A stretch of DNA of 64,000 nt from Pseudomonas sessilinigenes. Its GTDB lineage: Bacteria > Pseudomonadota > Gammaproteobacteria > Pseudomonadales > Pseudomonadaceae. The stretch covers positions 1,240,001-1,304,000 of the forward strand of contig NZ_CP027706.1 of assembly GCF_003850565.1 (NCBI RefSeq), in the 5' to 3' direction. The position numbers and the translations under genes are program-made. Of this stretch, positions 26,830 to 34,140 are shown in pieces. The notes under the pieces were generated by a model. That model ran no database searches. It worked only from the letters and a program-made list of their open reading frames with translations, and had not been told where the DNA came from. Within the stretch, counting starts at the first letter, position 1, and each line of letters starts with the position of its first letter.

Positions 26830-27639
26830 ATGAGTACAGAAGATCCACGGTTTGCTGGTGTCGCTCGTTTGTATGGCATCGAGGGCCTGGAGCGGCTGCG
26901 GGCGGCCCATGTGGCGATCGTTGGTGTCGGCGGCGTCGGTTCCTGGGCGGCGGAAGCCATTGCCCGTTGCGGGGTAGGGGAAATCTCGTTATTCGACCTC
27001 GACGATGTCTGCGTCAGTAACAGCAACCGCCAACTGCATGCCCTGGACAGCACCGTGGGCCGGCCCAAGGTCGAGGTCATGGCCGAGCGCCTGCGAGGCA
27101 TCAATCCGGATTGCACGGTGCATGCGGTTTCGGATTTCGTCACCCGTGACACCATGGCCGAGTACATCACCCCAGATATCGATTGCGTGATCGACTGCAT
27201 CGACAGCGTGAACGCCAAGGCGGCGCTGATCGCCTGGTGCAAGCGGCGCAAGATCCAGATCATCACCACGGGTGGGGCCGGCGGGCAGATCGACCCGACC
27301 CTGATCCAGGTCTGCGACCTGAACCGCACTTTCAACGATCCACTGGCCTCCAAGGTGCGCTCTACCTTGCGGCGCGATTATGGTTTTTCGCGAACCGTGA
27401 CCCGGCACTACAGCGTGCCTTGCGTATTTTCCACTGAGCAACTGCGCTATCCCAAGCCGGACGGCAGCATCTGCCTGCAGAAGAGCTTCGTCGGGGATGG
27501 GGTCAAGCTCGATTGTGCCGGTGGTTTTGGTGCGGTGATGATGGTGACCGCGACGTTCGGCATGGTCGCGGCGACCAAGGCGGTGGACAAGCTGGTAGCG
27601 GGCGTGCGCCGTCCGTCCGAGCGCAACAAGGCGGTGTAG
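26830..27639 (+). CDS. tcdA: tRNA threonylcarbamoyladenosine dehydratase
   Basis: E1/ThiF-like ATP-dependent enzyme that cyclises t6A37 of tRNA to ct6A. The 269-residue product has the nucleotide loop IVGVGGVGSWAAEAIARCGVG, FDLDDVCVSNSNRQ, the second Asp in DCIDSVNAKAAL, and the crossover-loop region with a Cys near the end. ATG at 26830 gives the usual MSTEDPRF start; ATG at 26824 would add two residues. It faces csdE-csdA, whose products act with TcdA (also named CsdL) in E. coli, so this is a functional neighbourhood. Confidence 0.95.
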   Translation: MSTEDPRFAGVARLYGIEGLERLRAAHVAIVGVGGVGSWAAEAIARCGVGEISLFDLDDVCVSNSNRQLHALDSTVGRPKVEVMAERLRGINPDCTVHAVSDFVTRDTMAEYITPDIDCVIDCIDSVNAKAALIAWCKRRKIQIITTGGAGGQIDPTLIQVCDLNRTFNDPLASKVRSTLRRDYGFSRTVTRHYSVPCVFSTEQLRYPKPDGSICLQKSFVGDGVKLDCAGGFGAVMMVTATFGMVAATKAVDKLVAGVRRPSERNKAV

Positions 27640-27662
27640 CCTTGCGGCCATAGGCATCACGG

Positions 27663-27772
27663 ACTGGCCCGTGTAACAGCTGCCGCAGGCTGTGTACGGG
27701 CGCGCAGCGGCCGCTGGGTCTTGAATCCGCTGAGGGTCCTTCGGGCCTTGTCGCAGCCTCGCGGGCTCGGCG
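27663..27772. repeat. degenerate intergenic repeat of a second Pseudomonas family
   Basis: Reads GTGTAACAGCTGCCGCAGGCTGTG at its left and CCGCTGAGGGTCCTTCGGGCC ... GCAGCCTCGCGGGCT at its right, in pieces. This resembles the GTAGCCGCTGCCGAAGGCTGCGAT type of repeat common in fluorescent pseudomonads. It fills the convergent gap between tcdA and csdE and may end both transcripts. Confidence 0.5.
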
Positions 27773-27777
27773 GTGAG

Positions 27778-28185
27778 TTACACGCTGGCCAGTTCGCCCA
27801 TCCGTTGCAACACGGCATTCAGGCCGTTGGCGCGCGATGGCGAGAGCTGGCGCGACAGCCCCAGCTGGTTGAACCAGTCCGCCAGGTCCACCTCACGCAG
27901 CTCTTGCGCCGACAAACCGTTGACCCGCGCCAGCAACAGCGCCACCAGGCCACGGATCAGCCGGGCATCGGTGGCCGCGGCGAACTGCCAGCGGCCTTGA
28001 TCCAGGGTCGCCACCAGCCAGACCTGGCTTTCACAACCGTGCACCCGATTGGCTTCGACCTTGGCGCTGTCGTCCAGGGCCGGCAGGCGTTCGCCCCATT
28101 GCATCAACAGGCGCGCCCGCTGTTCCCAGCCCGCGGCTTCCTGGAAGACCCGCAGCGCCGTGCTGGCCTCTTCCGGCAGGCTCAT
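27778..28185 (-). CDS. csdE: cysteine desulfuration protein (SufE/CsdE family)
   Basis: Sulfur acceptor that takes persulfide from the partner cysteine desulfurase. The 135-residue protein has the SufE fold hallmark VHGCESQVWL with reactive Cys51, and GLVALLLARVNGLSAQEL further on. It overlaps csdA by 4 bases (csdA stop over csdE start), so the two are translationally coupled and surely a pair. It could equally be called SufE; CsdE is preferred since no other suf or isc genes are present and tcdA is adjacent. Confidence 0.9.
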   Translation of the reverse strand: MSLPEEASTALRVFQEAAGWEQRARLLMQWGERLPALDDSAKVEANRVHGCESQVWLVATLDQGRWQFAAATDARLIRGLVALLLARVNGLSAQELREVDLADWFNQLGLSRQLSPSRANGLNAVLQRMGELASV

Positions 28186-29387
28186 CGCAGCAGCTCCAGG
28201 GCCTGGTCCAGGGCTTCGAAGAAGCGCTCCAGGTCCTCTGAATCGTTGTACAGCGCCAGGGACACGCGGATCGCTCCATGCAAGCCAAGGCTCTTGAGCA
28301 AGGGCATGGCGCAGTGATGGCCGGCCCGCACGGCGATACCCTGCTCGGTCAGCAGGTGTGCCAGGTCGGCGCTGTGCACGCCGTCGACCACGAAGCTGAT
28401 CAGCGCCAGCTGCGGCGTGCCCAGCAGCCGGATGCCGTTGCGCGCCTGCAGCCCGTGCAGCAGGTAGGCATGCAACTTCGCCTCATGTTCGGCCACGGCT
28501 TGCTGGTCCAGGCCGCCGAGGTAGTCGAGGGTGGCGCCGAGGCCGATGACCCCGGCGATCGCTGGGGTTCCAGCCTCGAAACCCAGGGGCGCCGGGCGGA
28601 ACCTGGCGTGCTGGTAGTCGGCGTCCTGGACCATCTCGCCACCGAATTGCCAATGGCGCAGGCCCTTGAGCGCCGAATGACGACCGAAGAGCACGCCGAC
28701 GCCTTCCGGGCCGTACAGCTTGTGGCTGGAGAACACATAGAAGTCGCAACCCATGGCCTGCACATCGTGCCGGCCATGGACCACGCCCTGGGCGCCATCG
28801 ACCACGGTCAGCGCACCCTGGGCCCTGGCCATGGCCAGCAGCGGGGTCAAGGGTTGCCAGGCTCCCAGTACGTTGGACAGCTGGCTGACCGCCAGCAATC
28901 GGGTACGCGGGCCGATCAGGCGGCTCGCGGCGTCGATATCCACCAGGCCATCGGCGTCCAGAGGCAGGATCACCAGGCTCAGCCCGCGGCGTTGGGCCAG
29001 TTGCTGCCAGGGCAGCAGGTTGGCGTGGTGTTCCAGGGCGCTGACGACGATCTCATCGCCAGCCTCGAATTGATGCTCCAGGCCATAGGCCAAGAGGTTC
29101 AGCGCGGAAGTCGCGCCGTGGGTGAAGACCACCTGCCCGCTGTCACCGACATTCAGCCATTGCCCGACCTTGCTGCGGCTGTCTTCGAAGGCCTGGGTGG
29201 CATGGGCGCCGGGCAGGTGCTGGGCACGATGCACGTTGGCCGCGCCATTGGCGTAGTAGTGCGCCAGGGCGTCCAGCAGGGCCTGGGGCTTCTGAGTGGT
29301 GGCGGCGTTGTCCAGGTAGGTCTGGTCCTGGCGTTGCAGGGCGGCGATGGCCGGGAAATCGGCGCGCCAGGGGGAGGGTAAAAGCAT
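28182..29387 (-). CDS. csdA: cysteine desulfurase (SufS/CsdA class)
   Basis: PLP enzyme removing sulfur from cysteine and passing it to CsdE. The 401 residues show TYLDNAATTQKPQALLDAL at the start, HHANLLPW, the PLP Lys223 in FSSHKLYGPEGVG, and the reactive Cys359 in VRAGHHCAMPLL. The HHC pattern and length mark the group II SufS/CsdA class, not IscS. It is downstream of dapD, separated by two hairpins, and upstream of and overlapping csdE. Confidence 0.93.
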   Translation of the reverse strand: MLLPSPWRADFPAIAALQRQDQTYLDNAATTQKPQALLDALAHYYANGAANVHRAQHLPGAHATQAFEDSRSKVGQWLNVGDSGQVVFTHGATSALNLLAYGLEHQFEAGDEIVVSALEHHANLLPWQQLAQRRGLSLVILPLDADGLVDIDAASRLIGPRTRLLAVSQLSNVLGAWQPLTPLLAMARAQGALTVVDGAQGVVHGRHDVQAMGCDFYVFSSHKLYGPEGVGVLFGRHSALKGLRHWQFGGEMVQDADYQHARFRPAPLGFEAGTPAIAGVIGLGATLDYLGGLDQQAVAEHEAKLHAYLLHGLQARNGIRLLGTPQLALISFVVDGVHSADLAHLLTEQGIAVRAGHHCAMPLLKSLGLHGAIRVSLALYNDSEDLERFFEALDQALELLR

Positions 29388-29410
29388 GATGGCGAAACTC
29401 GTTCGAACAG

Positions 29411-29453
29411 GCCGGGCGCTGATGATAAGCGCCCGGCGGGTTCCGGTGGAACC
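29411..29453 (-). other. double hairpin between dapD and csdA
   Basis: GCCGGGCGCT pairs with AGCGCCCGGC (29411-29420 and 29428-29437), and next to it GGTTCC pairs with GGAACC around GGT. No clear U tract is present. On the minus strand both lie after the dapD stop and before the csdA start, so they may stabilise dapD mRNA or lower readthrough. Confidence 0.55.
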
Positions 29454-29468
29454 GAGTGCTGGGCTCGC

Positions 29469-30503
29469 TTAGTTGTGAGCGTGCAGCGCTTCGTTCAGCT
29501 CGATGGCCGACTTGTGGGTCTTGCACTCCACCGCGCCGGTTTCCGAGTTGCGACGGAACAGCAGGTCAGGCTGGCCGGCCAGTTCCCGGGCCTTGAGGAC
29601 CTTGACCAGCTGGTTGTTCTCGTCCAGCAGCGCCACCTTGGTCCCGGCGGTCACGTACAGGCCCGATTCCACGGTGTTGCGATCGCCCAGCGGGATGCCG
29701 ATGCCGGCGTTGGCACCGATCAGGCAGCCTTCGCCGACCTTGATCACGATGTTGCCGCCACCCGACAGGGTGCCCATGGTGGAGCAGCCGCCGCCCAGGT
29801 CCGAACCCTTGCCGACGAACACGCCAGCCGATACGCGGCCTTCGATCATGCCCGGGCCTTCGGTGCCAGCGTTGAAGTTGACGAAGCCTTCGTGCATCAC
29901 GGTGGTGCCTTCGCCGATGTAGGCGCCCAGGCGGATCCGTGCGCTGTCAGCGATACGCACGCCGCTTGGCACGACGTAGTCGGTCATTTTCGGGAACTTG
30001 TCCACCGAGAACACTTCCAGCAGTTCGCCGCGCAGGCGTGCTTCGAGTTGGCGCTCGGCCAGTTCGGCCAGGTCGATGGCGCCCTGGCTGGTCCAGGCGA
30101 CGTTCGGCAGCAGCGGGAACACGCCGGCCAGGCTCAGGCCATGGGGCTTGACCAGGCGATGGGACAGCAGGTGCAGCTTGAGGTAGGCCTCGGGGGTGCT
30201 GGTCAGCTGGGCGTCTTCGGCCAGCAGGGTGGCGACCAGGGGCTTGTGGCTTTCGGCCAGGCGAGTCAGCAGGGCGGCCTGGGCGGCGTCGATACCCTTG
30301 AGGGCGTCGGCCATCTGCGCGGCCTGGGTGGTGCTGAAGGTGATGGCCTGGTTGCCTTCGCTGTAGCCGAGGATCGGCGCTACGGCGGCGACGATTTCAG
30401 CGGCTGGCTTGAGCAGCGGTGCTGCGTAAAACACTTCCAGCCAAGCGCCTTGGCGGTTCTGGGTGCCGACACCAAATGCCAGGCTGAACAGGGTAGTGGA
30501 CAT
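29469..30503 (-). CDS. dapD: 2,3,4,5-tetrahydropyridine-2,6-dicarboxylate N-succinyltransferase
   Basis: Succinylates tetrahydrodipicolinate in the lysine/diaminopimelate pathway. The 344 residues fit the longer Pseudomonas-type DapD. A left-handed beta-helix of hexapeptides is clear from about 180 to 290 (VRIADSARIRLGAYIGEGT, GEGCLIGANAGIGIPLGDRN). The N-terminal third is the helical domain. It is preceded 33 bases upstream by the ArsC-fold gene on the same strand. Confidence 0.95.
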   Translation of the reverse strand: MSTTLFSLAFGVGTQNRQGAWLEVFYAAPLLKPAAEIVAAVAPILGYSEGNQAITFSTTQAAQMADALKGIDAAQAALLTRLAESHKPLVATLLAEDAQLTSTPEAYLKLHLLSHRLVKPHGLSLAGVFPLLPNVAWTSQGAIDLAELAERQLEARLRGELLEVFSVDKFPKMTDYVVPSGVRIADSARIRLGAYIGEGTTVMHEGFVNFNAGTEGPGMIEGRVSAGVFVGKGSDLGGGCSTMGTLSGGGNIVIKVGEGCLIGANAGIGIPLGDRNTVESGLYVTAGTKVALLDENNQLVKVLKARELAGQPDLLFRRNSETGAVECKTHKSAIELNEALHAHN

Positions 30504-30536
30504 GCAGTTACCTCTTGCGAAATTGATTGAGCAGGC

Positions 30537-30899
30537 TTACTTGAGCGCCGCTGCGTAAAGGTCTGGCTTGAAGCCAATCAGGGTTCTGTTTCCGAGGTCG
30601 AGCACCGGACGCTTGATCATCGACGGTTGCGCGAGCATCAGTTCGACGGCCTTGGCCTGGTCGAGGTCGGCCTTGCTGGCGTCATCGAGCTTGCGAAAGG
30701 TAGTACCCGCGCGGTTCAGCACCACTTCCCAGCCGTGCTCGGCGCACCACTGGTTCAGGTGCTCGCGATCGATGCCGGAGGTCTTGTAGTCGTGGAAGTC
30801 ATAGCTGACAGCGTGTTCATCGAGCCAGGTGCGCGCCTTCTTCATGGTGTCGCAGGCCTTGATGCCGAAAAGGTGCAACGTTTTGCTTGAAGCGGTCAA
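30537..30899 (-). CDS. ArsC-fold protein (Spx/YffB type)
   Basis: A 120-residue thioredoxin-fold protein of the ArsC/Spx superfamily. The start LFGIKACDTMKKARTWL carries a single Cys where arsenate reductases have theirs, followed by YDFHDYKT and the late PSMIKRPVLDLGNRTLIGF, the PxIxRPV-type strand. Pseudomonas genes of this type are often labelled arsenate reductase, but lack of other ars genes and co-orientation with dapD argue against arsenic resistance. YffB-type glutathione-linked activity is the nearest guess. Confidence 0.85.
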   Translation of the reverse strand: MTASSKTLHLFGIKACDTMKKARTWLDEHAVSYDFHDYKTSGIDREHLNQWCAEHGWEVVLNRAGTTFRKLDDASKADLDQAKAVELMLAQPSMIKRPVLDLGNRTLIGFKPDLYAAALK

Positions 30900-31133
30900 G
30901 GAATTGCCCCCTCTGGAGTGCTGGTAATCAAAGGTCCGGGATTATGCCACGACGGCGGCGCTTAGGCGTCGGCGGCGGCGGGGCTTTGTCGCATTGTGTT
31001 GCGCGGACCTGGGCGTTGCGACTTTCGTGCAGCGGTGTGAGTGCAGCTTAAGGGGCTAATATGGCACTTCTGCGGCGAATTGTTGCCGCGTTTGTGTGTC
31101 TGTTCTGAAAGTCCGAACCAGGAACCCCGCTTT

Positions 31134-32780
31134 ATGCAAACCGCCTATACCGTCCTCATCATGCTGATGCTGGTGAGCCTCTCGCGTCTTGTCGGGCGGG
31201 TGATTCCACTGCCACTGCCCCTGGTGCAGATCAGTGCCGGGGCCCTGCTGGCCTGGCCGACCCTGGGCCTGCACGTGGCCCTGGACCCGGAGCTGTTCTT
31301 GTTCCTGTTCTTGCCGCCGCTGCTGTTTTCCGATGGCTGGCGCATGCCCAAGCGCGAGTTCTGGCGCTTGCGTGGCCCGATCCTGACCCTGGCCGTGGGG
31401 CTGGTGTTGTTTACCGTGGTCGGTGCCGGTTATTTCATCCACTGGCTGCTGCCGACCATCCCCTTGCCGGTGGCCTTCGCCCTGGCGGCGGTGTTGTCGC
31501 CTACCGACGCCGTGGCGGTCTCGGCGATTTCCCAGAATCGCCTGCCGACGCCGTTGATGCACATGCTCCAGGGCGAGGCGTTGATGAATGACGCCTCGGG
31601 CCTGGTGACCTTCAAGTTCGCCCTGGTGGCGGCGGTCACCGGGGTATTTTCCCTGGCCAATGCCAGCCTGACTTTCGTCCTGGTGGCGGTGGGTGGCCTG
31701 GCAGTGGGCGTGGCTCTGAGCTGGCTGGTGGGACGCCTGCGGGCCTGGATGATCGCCCGTGGCTGGGACGATCCGGCAACTCACGTGGTGTTCATGTTGC
31801 TGCTGCCGTTCGCCGCCTATGTGCTGGCCGAGCGCCTGGGGGCCTCGGGCATCCTTTCGGCGGTGGCGGCGGGGATGATGCAGAGCTGGCTCGACCTGCT
31901 GCCGCGCCAGACCAGCACCCGCCTGCTCAATCGCAGTGTCTGGTCGTTGCTGGAGTTCGCTTTCAACGGCCTGATCTTCCTGCTGCTGGGCCTGCAACTG
32001 CCGGACATCATCAAGGCGGTGGTCAGCCACGAGACTTCACTCTGGCCGACCCTGGCCTATCGCTGCCTGGATGTGGTGGCAATCTTCCTGGTGTTGCTGG
32101 TGCTGCGTTTCATCTGGGTGCAGAGCATCTGGCGCCTGTCGGGCCTGCTGCGGCGCTGGCGCGGCAAGGGCGAGCTGACCCTGGTGCCCACCGCGCGCTC
32201 CTGCTGGCTGCTGACCGTGGGCGGGGTGCGCGGGGCGGTGACGCTGGCCGGCGTGATGTCGGTGCCTCTATTTTTGGGCGCGGGTGAAGCCTTTCCCGAA
32301 CGTGACCTGCTGATCTTCATTGCCGCCGGGGTGATCCTGCTGTCCCTGGTAGCGGCCTGCATCGCCTTGCCGCTGTTGCTGCGTGGCATCGTCAAGAGCC
32401 CTGACGACAAGCGTCGGGGTGAAGTGCGCGATGCCTGGCGCAAGACTGCCGAGGCGGCGATCCATGCGCTCGAAGCCGAGGAGGTCGCCGAGTCCGGCGA
32501 GGCTCCGGATGCCGCCCAGGCCGCCCTGAGCAGCGAGCTCAAGGGCCGGTTGATGGCCGAGTATCGGCACCAGCTGGAGGTCTACAACGATTCTGCCGAG
32601 GCCCAGGCCCTGGCCCAGCAGATGGACTTGCTGGAGCGGCGCCTGCGGCTCAAGGCCCTGCGGGCGCAACGGCTGGAGCTGTATCGACTGAGCCGCCAGC
32701 ATCAGATCGGCGACGATGTGTTGCGTGAAGTGCTGGCGGAACTGGATTTGAGCGAGGCGAACCTGGGGCAGGTGAAGTGA
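31134..32780 (+). CDS. Na+/H+ antiporter, CPA1 family
   Basis: A 548-residue inner-membrane cation/proton antiporter. About 12 membrane segments fill residues 1-410, with the family motifs FLPPLLFSDGW, SPTDAVAVSAI and GEALMNDASGLVTFKFAL carrying the conserved Asp pair. A charged, helical cytosolic tail (about 410-548) ends with ELDLSEANLGQVK. The ATG at 31134 follows AGGAACC. It is divergent from the ArsC-fold gene and convergent with dapC. Ion specificity (Na+ or K+) cannot be read from sequence. Confidence 0.9.
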   Translation: MQTAYTVLIMLMLVSLSRLVGRVIPLPLPLVQISAGALLAWPTLGLHVALDPELFLFLFLPPLLFSDGWRMPKREFWRLRGPILTLAVGLVLFTVVGAGYFIHWLLPTIPLPVAFALAAVLSPTDAVAVSAISQNRLPTPLMHMLQGEALMNDASGLVTFKFALVAAVTGVFSLANASLTFVLVAVGGLAVGVALSWLVGRLRAWMIARGWDDPATHVVFMLLLPFAAYVLAERLGASGILSAVAAGMMQSWLDLLPRQTSTRLLNRSVWSLLEFAFNGLIFLLLGLQLPDIIKAVVSHETSLWPTLAYRCLDVVAIFLVLLVLRFIWVQSIWRLSGLLRRWRGKGELTLVPTARSCWLLTVGGVRGAVTLAGVMSVPLFLGAGEAFPERDLLIFIAAGVILLSLVAACIALPLLLRGIVKSPDDKRRGEVRDAWRKTAEAAIHALEAEEVAESGEAPDAAQAALSSELKGRLMAEYRHQLEVYNDSAEAQALAQQMDLLERRLRLKALRAQRLELYRLSRQHQIGDDVLREVLAELDLSEANLGQVK

Positions 32781-32787
32781 CGCTGGT

Positions 32788-32889
32788 GTAGGAGCGAGCG
32801 GGCGGCGATCCGACTGGCCCGCGATACAGACGGCGCAATGCACCTGATGCACCGCGTTATCGTTCATCGCGAGCAAGCTTCGCTCCTAC
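32788..32889. repeat. REP-like palindromic element 3
   Basis: Begins GTAGGAGCGAGCGGGCGGCGAT and ends TCATCGCGAGCAAGCTTCGCTCCTAC in pieces, a 102-bp imperfect inverted repeat. It lies between the convergent antiporter and dapC stops and is likely part of both transcript ends. Confidence 0.8.
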
Positions 32890-32901
32890 AGGTTCGTGAT
32901 A

Positions 32902-34101
32902 TTACTTGTGGCGCTGGACGAAATCGCGAATCCGCTCGGCGGCCTCGACGCATTCGGCCAGTGGTGCCACCAGGGCCATGCGCACGCGGCCGGCGCCGGG
33001 GTTGGTGCCGTCCACATCGCGGGAAAGATAGGAGCCCGGGACCACGGTCACGTGTTCCTGTTCGAACAGGTCGCGGCAGAACACTGCGTCATCACCGGCC
33101 ACGTTCGGCCACAGGTAGAAGCTGCCGTCCGGGCGCTGCACGTCCATCACTGGTGTAAGGATTGCCAATACCGCATCGAATTTCTCGCGGTACAGCGCAC
33201 GGTTGGCCCGCACGTGGACTTCGTCGTTCCAGGCGGCGACGCTGGCCAGTTGGGTCTGCACCGGCATGGCGCAGCCGTGGTAGGTGCGGTACAGCAAGAA
33301 GCCCTTGAGGATCTCGGCATCGCCGGCGACGAAGCCCGAGCGCAGGCCTGGCAGGTTGGAGCGCTTGGACAGGCTGTGGAACACCACGCAGCGCTTGAAG
33401 TCCTTGCGGCCCAGCTCGGCGCAGGCGCTGAGCAGGCCGGGCGGCGGCGATTGCTCGTCGAAATACAGTTCGCTATAGCATTCGTCGGCGGCGATCACAA
33501 AGTCATGCTCATCGGCCAGGGCGATCAGCTTCTTCAAGGTCGCCAGCGGAATCAACGCGCCGGTGGGGTTGCCCGGCGAGCACAGAAACAGGATCTGGCA
33601 GCGTTGCCAGATCTCGGCCGGTACCGCGTCGAAGTCCGGGTTGAAGCCGTTCTCGTCCAGGCAGGGCAGGTAGTGCGGCTTGGCTCCGGCCAGGAAGGCT
33701 GCGCCCTCGTAGATCTGGTAGAACGGGTTGGGGCTGACCACCAGGGCGTCCTCGCCACGGTTGACCACGGTCTGGGTGAAGGCGAAGAGCGCCTCGCGGG
33801 TACCGTTCACCGGCAGCACGTTACGCGCCGGGTCGATCCAGCCCTCCGGTACGCCGAAGCGCCGCTCGCACCAGGCGCCGATGGCTTCGCGCAGGGCGGG
33901 GATGCCCAGGGTGGTGGGGTACACCGCCATCTGGTCGAGGTTGTTGGCCAGGGCCTCGGCGACGAAGCTCGGCGAACGGTGCTTGGGTTCACCAATGGAT
34001 AGGGCGATGGGCCGCTTGCCAGGGTTGGGAATGACGCCGCCGAGCAAGGCGCGGAGCTTTTCGAACGGGTAAGGTTGCAACTGGTTCAGAGCGTTGTTCA
34101 T
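32902..34101 (-). CDS. dapC: succinyldiaminopimelate transaminase
   Basis: PLP aminotransferase converting N-succinyl-2-amino-6-ketopimelate to N-succinyl-LL-diaminopimelate. The 399-residue class I fold shows SIGEPKHRSP at the start, LPVNGTREALF, the NPTG loop in SPGNPTGALIP, ADECYSELYF and PLP Lys in HSLSKRSNLPGLRSG. It lies 39 bases after glnD on the same strand, so map-glnD-dapC may be one unit. Length and context separate it from ArgD and DapL. Confidence 0.93.
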   Translation of the reverse strand: MNNALNQLQPYPFEKLRALLGGVIPNPGKRPIALSIGEPKHRSPSFVAEALANNLDQMAVYPTTLGIPALREAIGAWCERRFGVPEGWIDPARNVLPVNGTREALFAFTQTVVNRGEDALVVSPNPFYQIYEGAAFLAGAKPHYLPCLDENGFNPDFDAVPAEIWQRCQILFLCSPGNPTGALIPLATLKKLIALADEHDFVIAADECYSELYFDEQSPPPGLLSACAELGRKDFKRCVVFHSLSKRSNLPGLRSGFVAGDAEILKGFLLYRTYHGCAMPVQTQLASVAAWNDEVHVRANRALYREKFDAVLAILTPVMDVQRPDGSFYLWPNVAGDDAVFCRDLFEQEHVTVVPGSYLSRDVDGTNPGAGRVRMALVAPLAECVEAAERIRDFVQRHK

Positions 34102-34140
34102 CGATGCGGGGTCTCAATCAAAGCGTCGGTTCATGACCTG

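Noticed and set aside
30537..30899. Arsenic-resistance gene arsC
   Set aside because: Only one conserved Cys in the N-terminal motif and no arsR, arsB or arsH nearby; the Spx/YffB group fits better.
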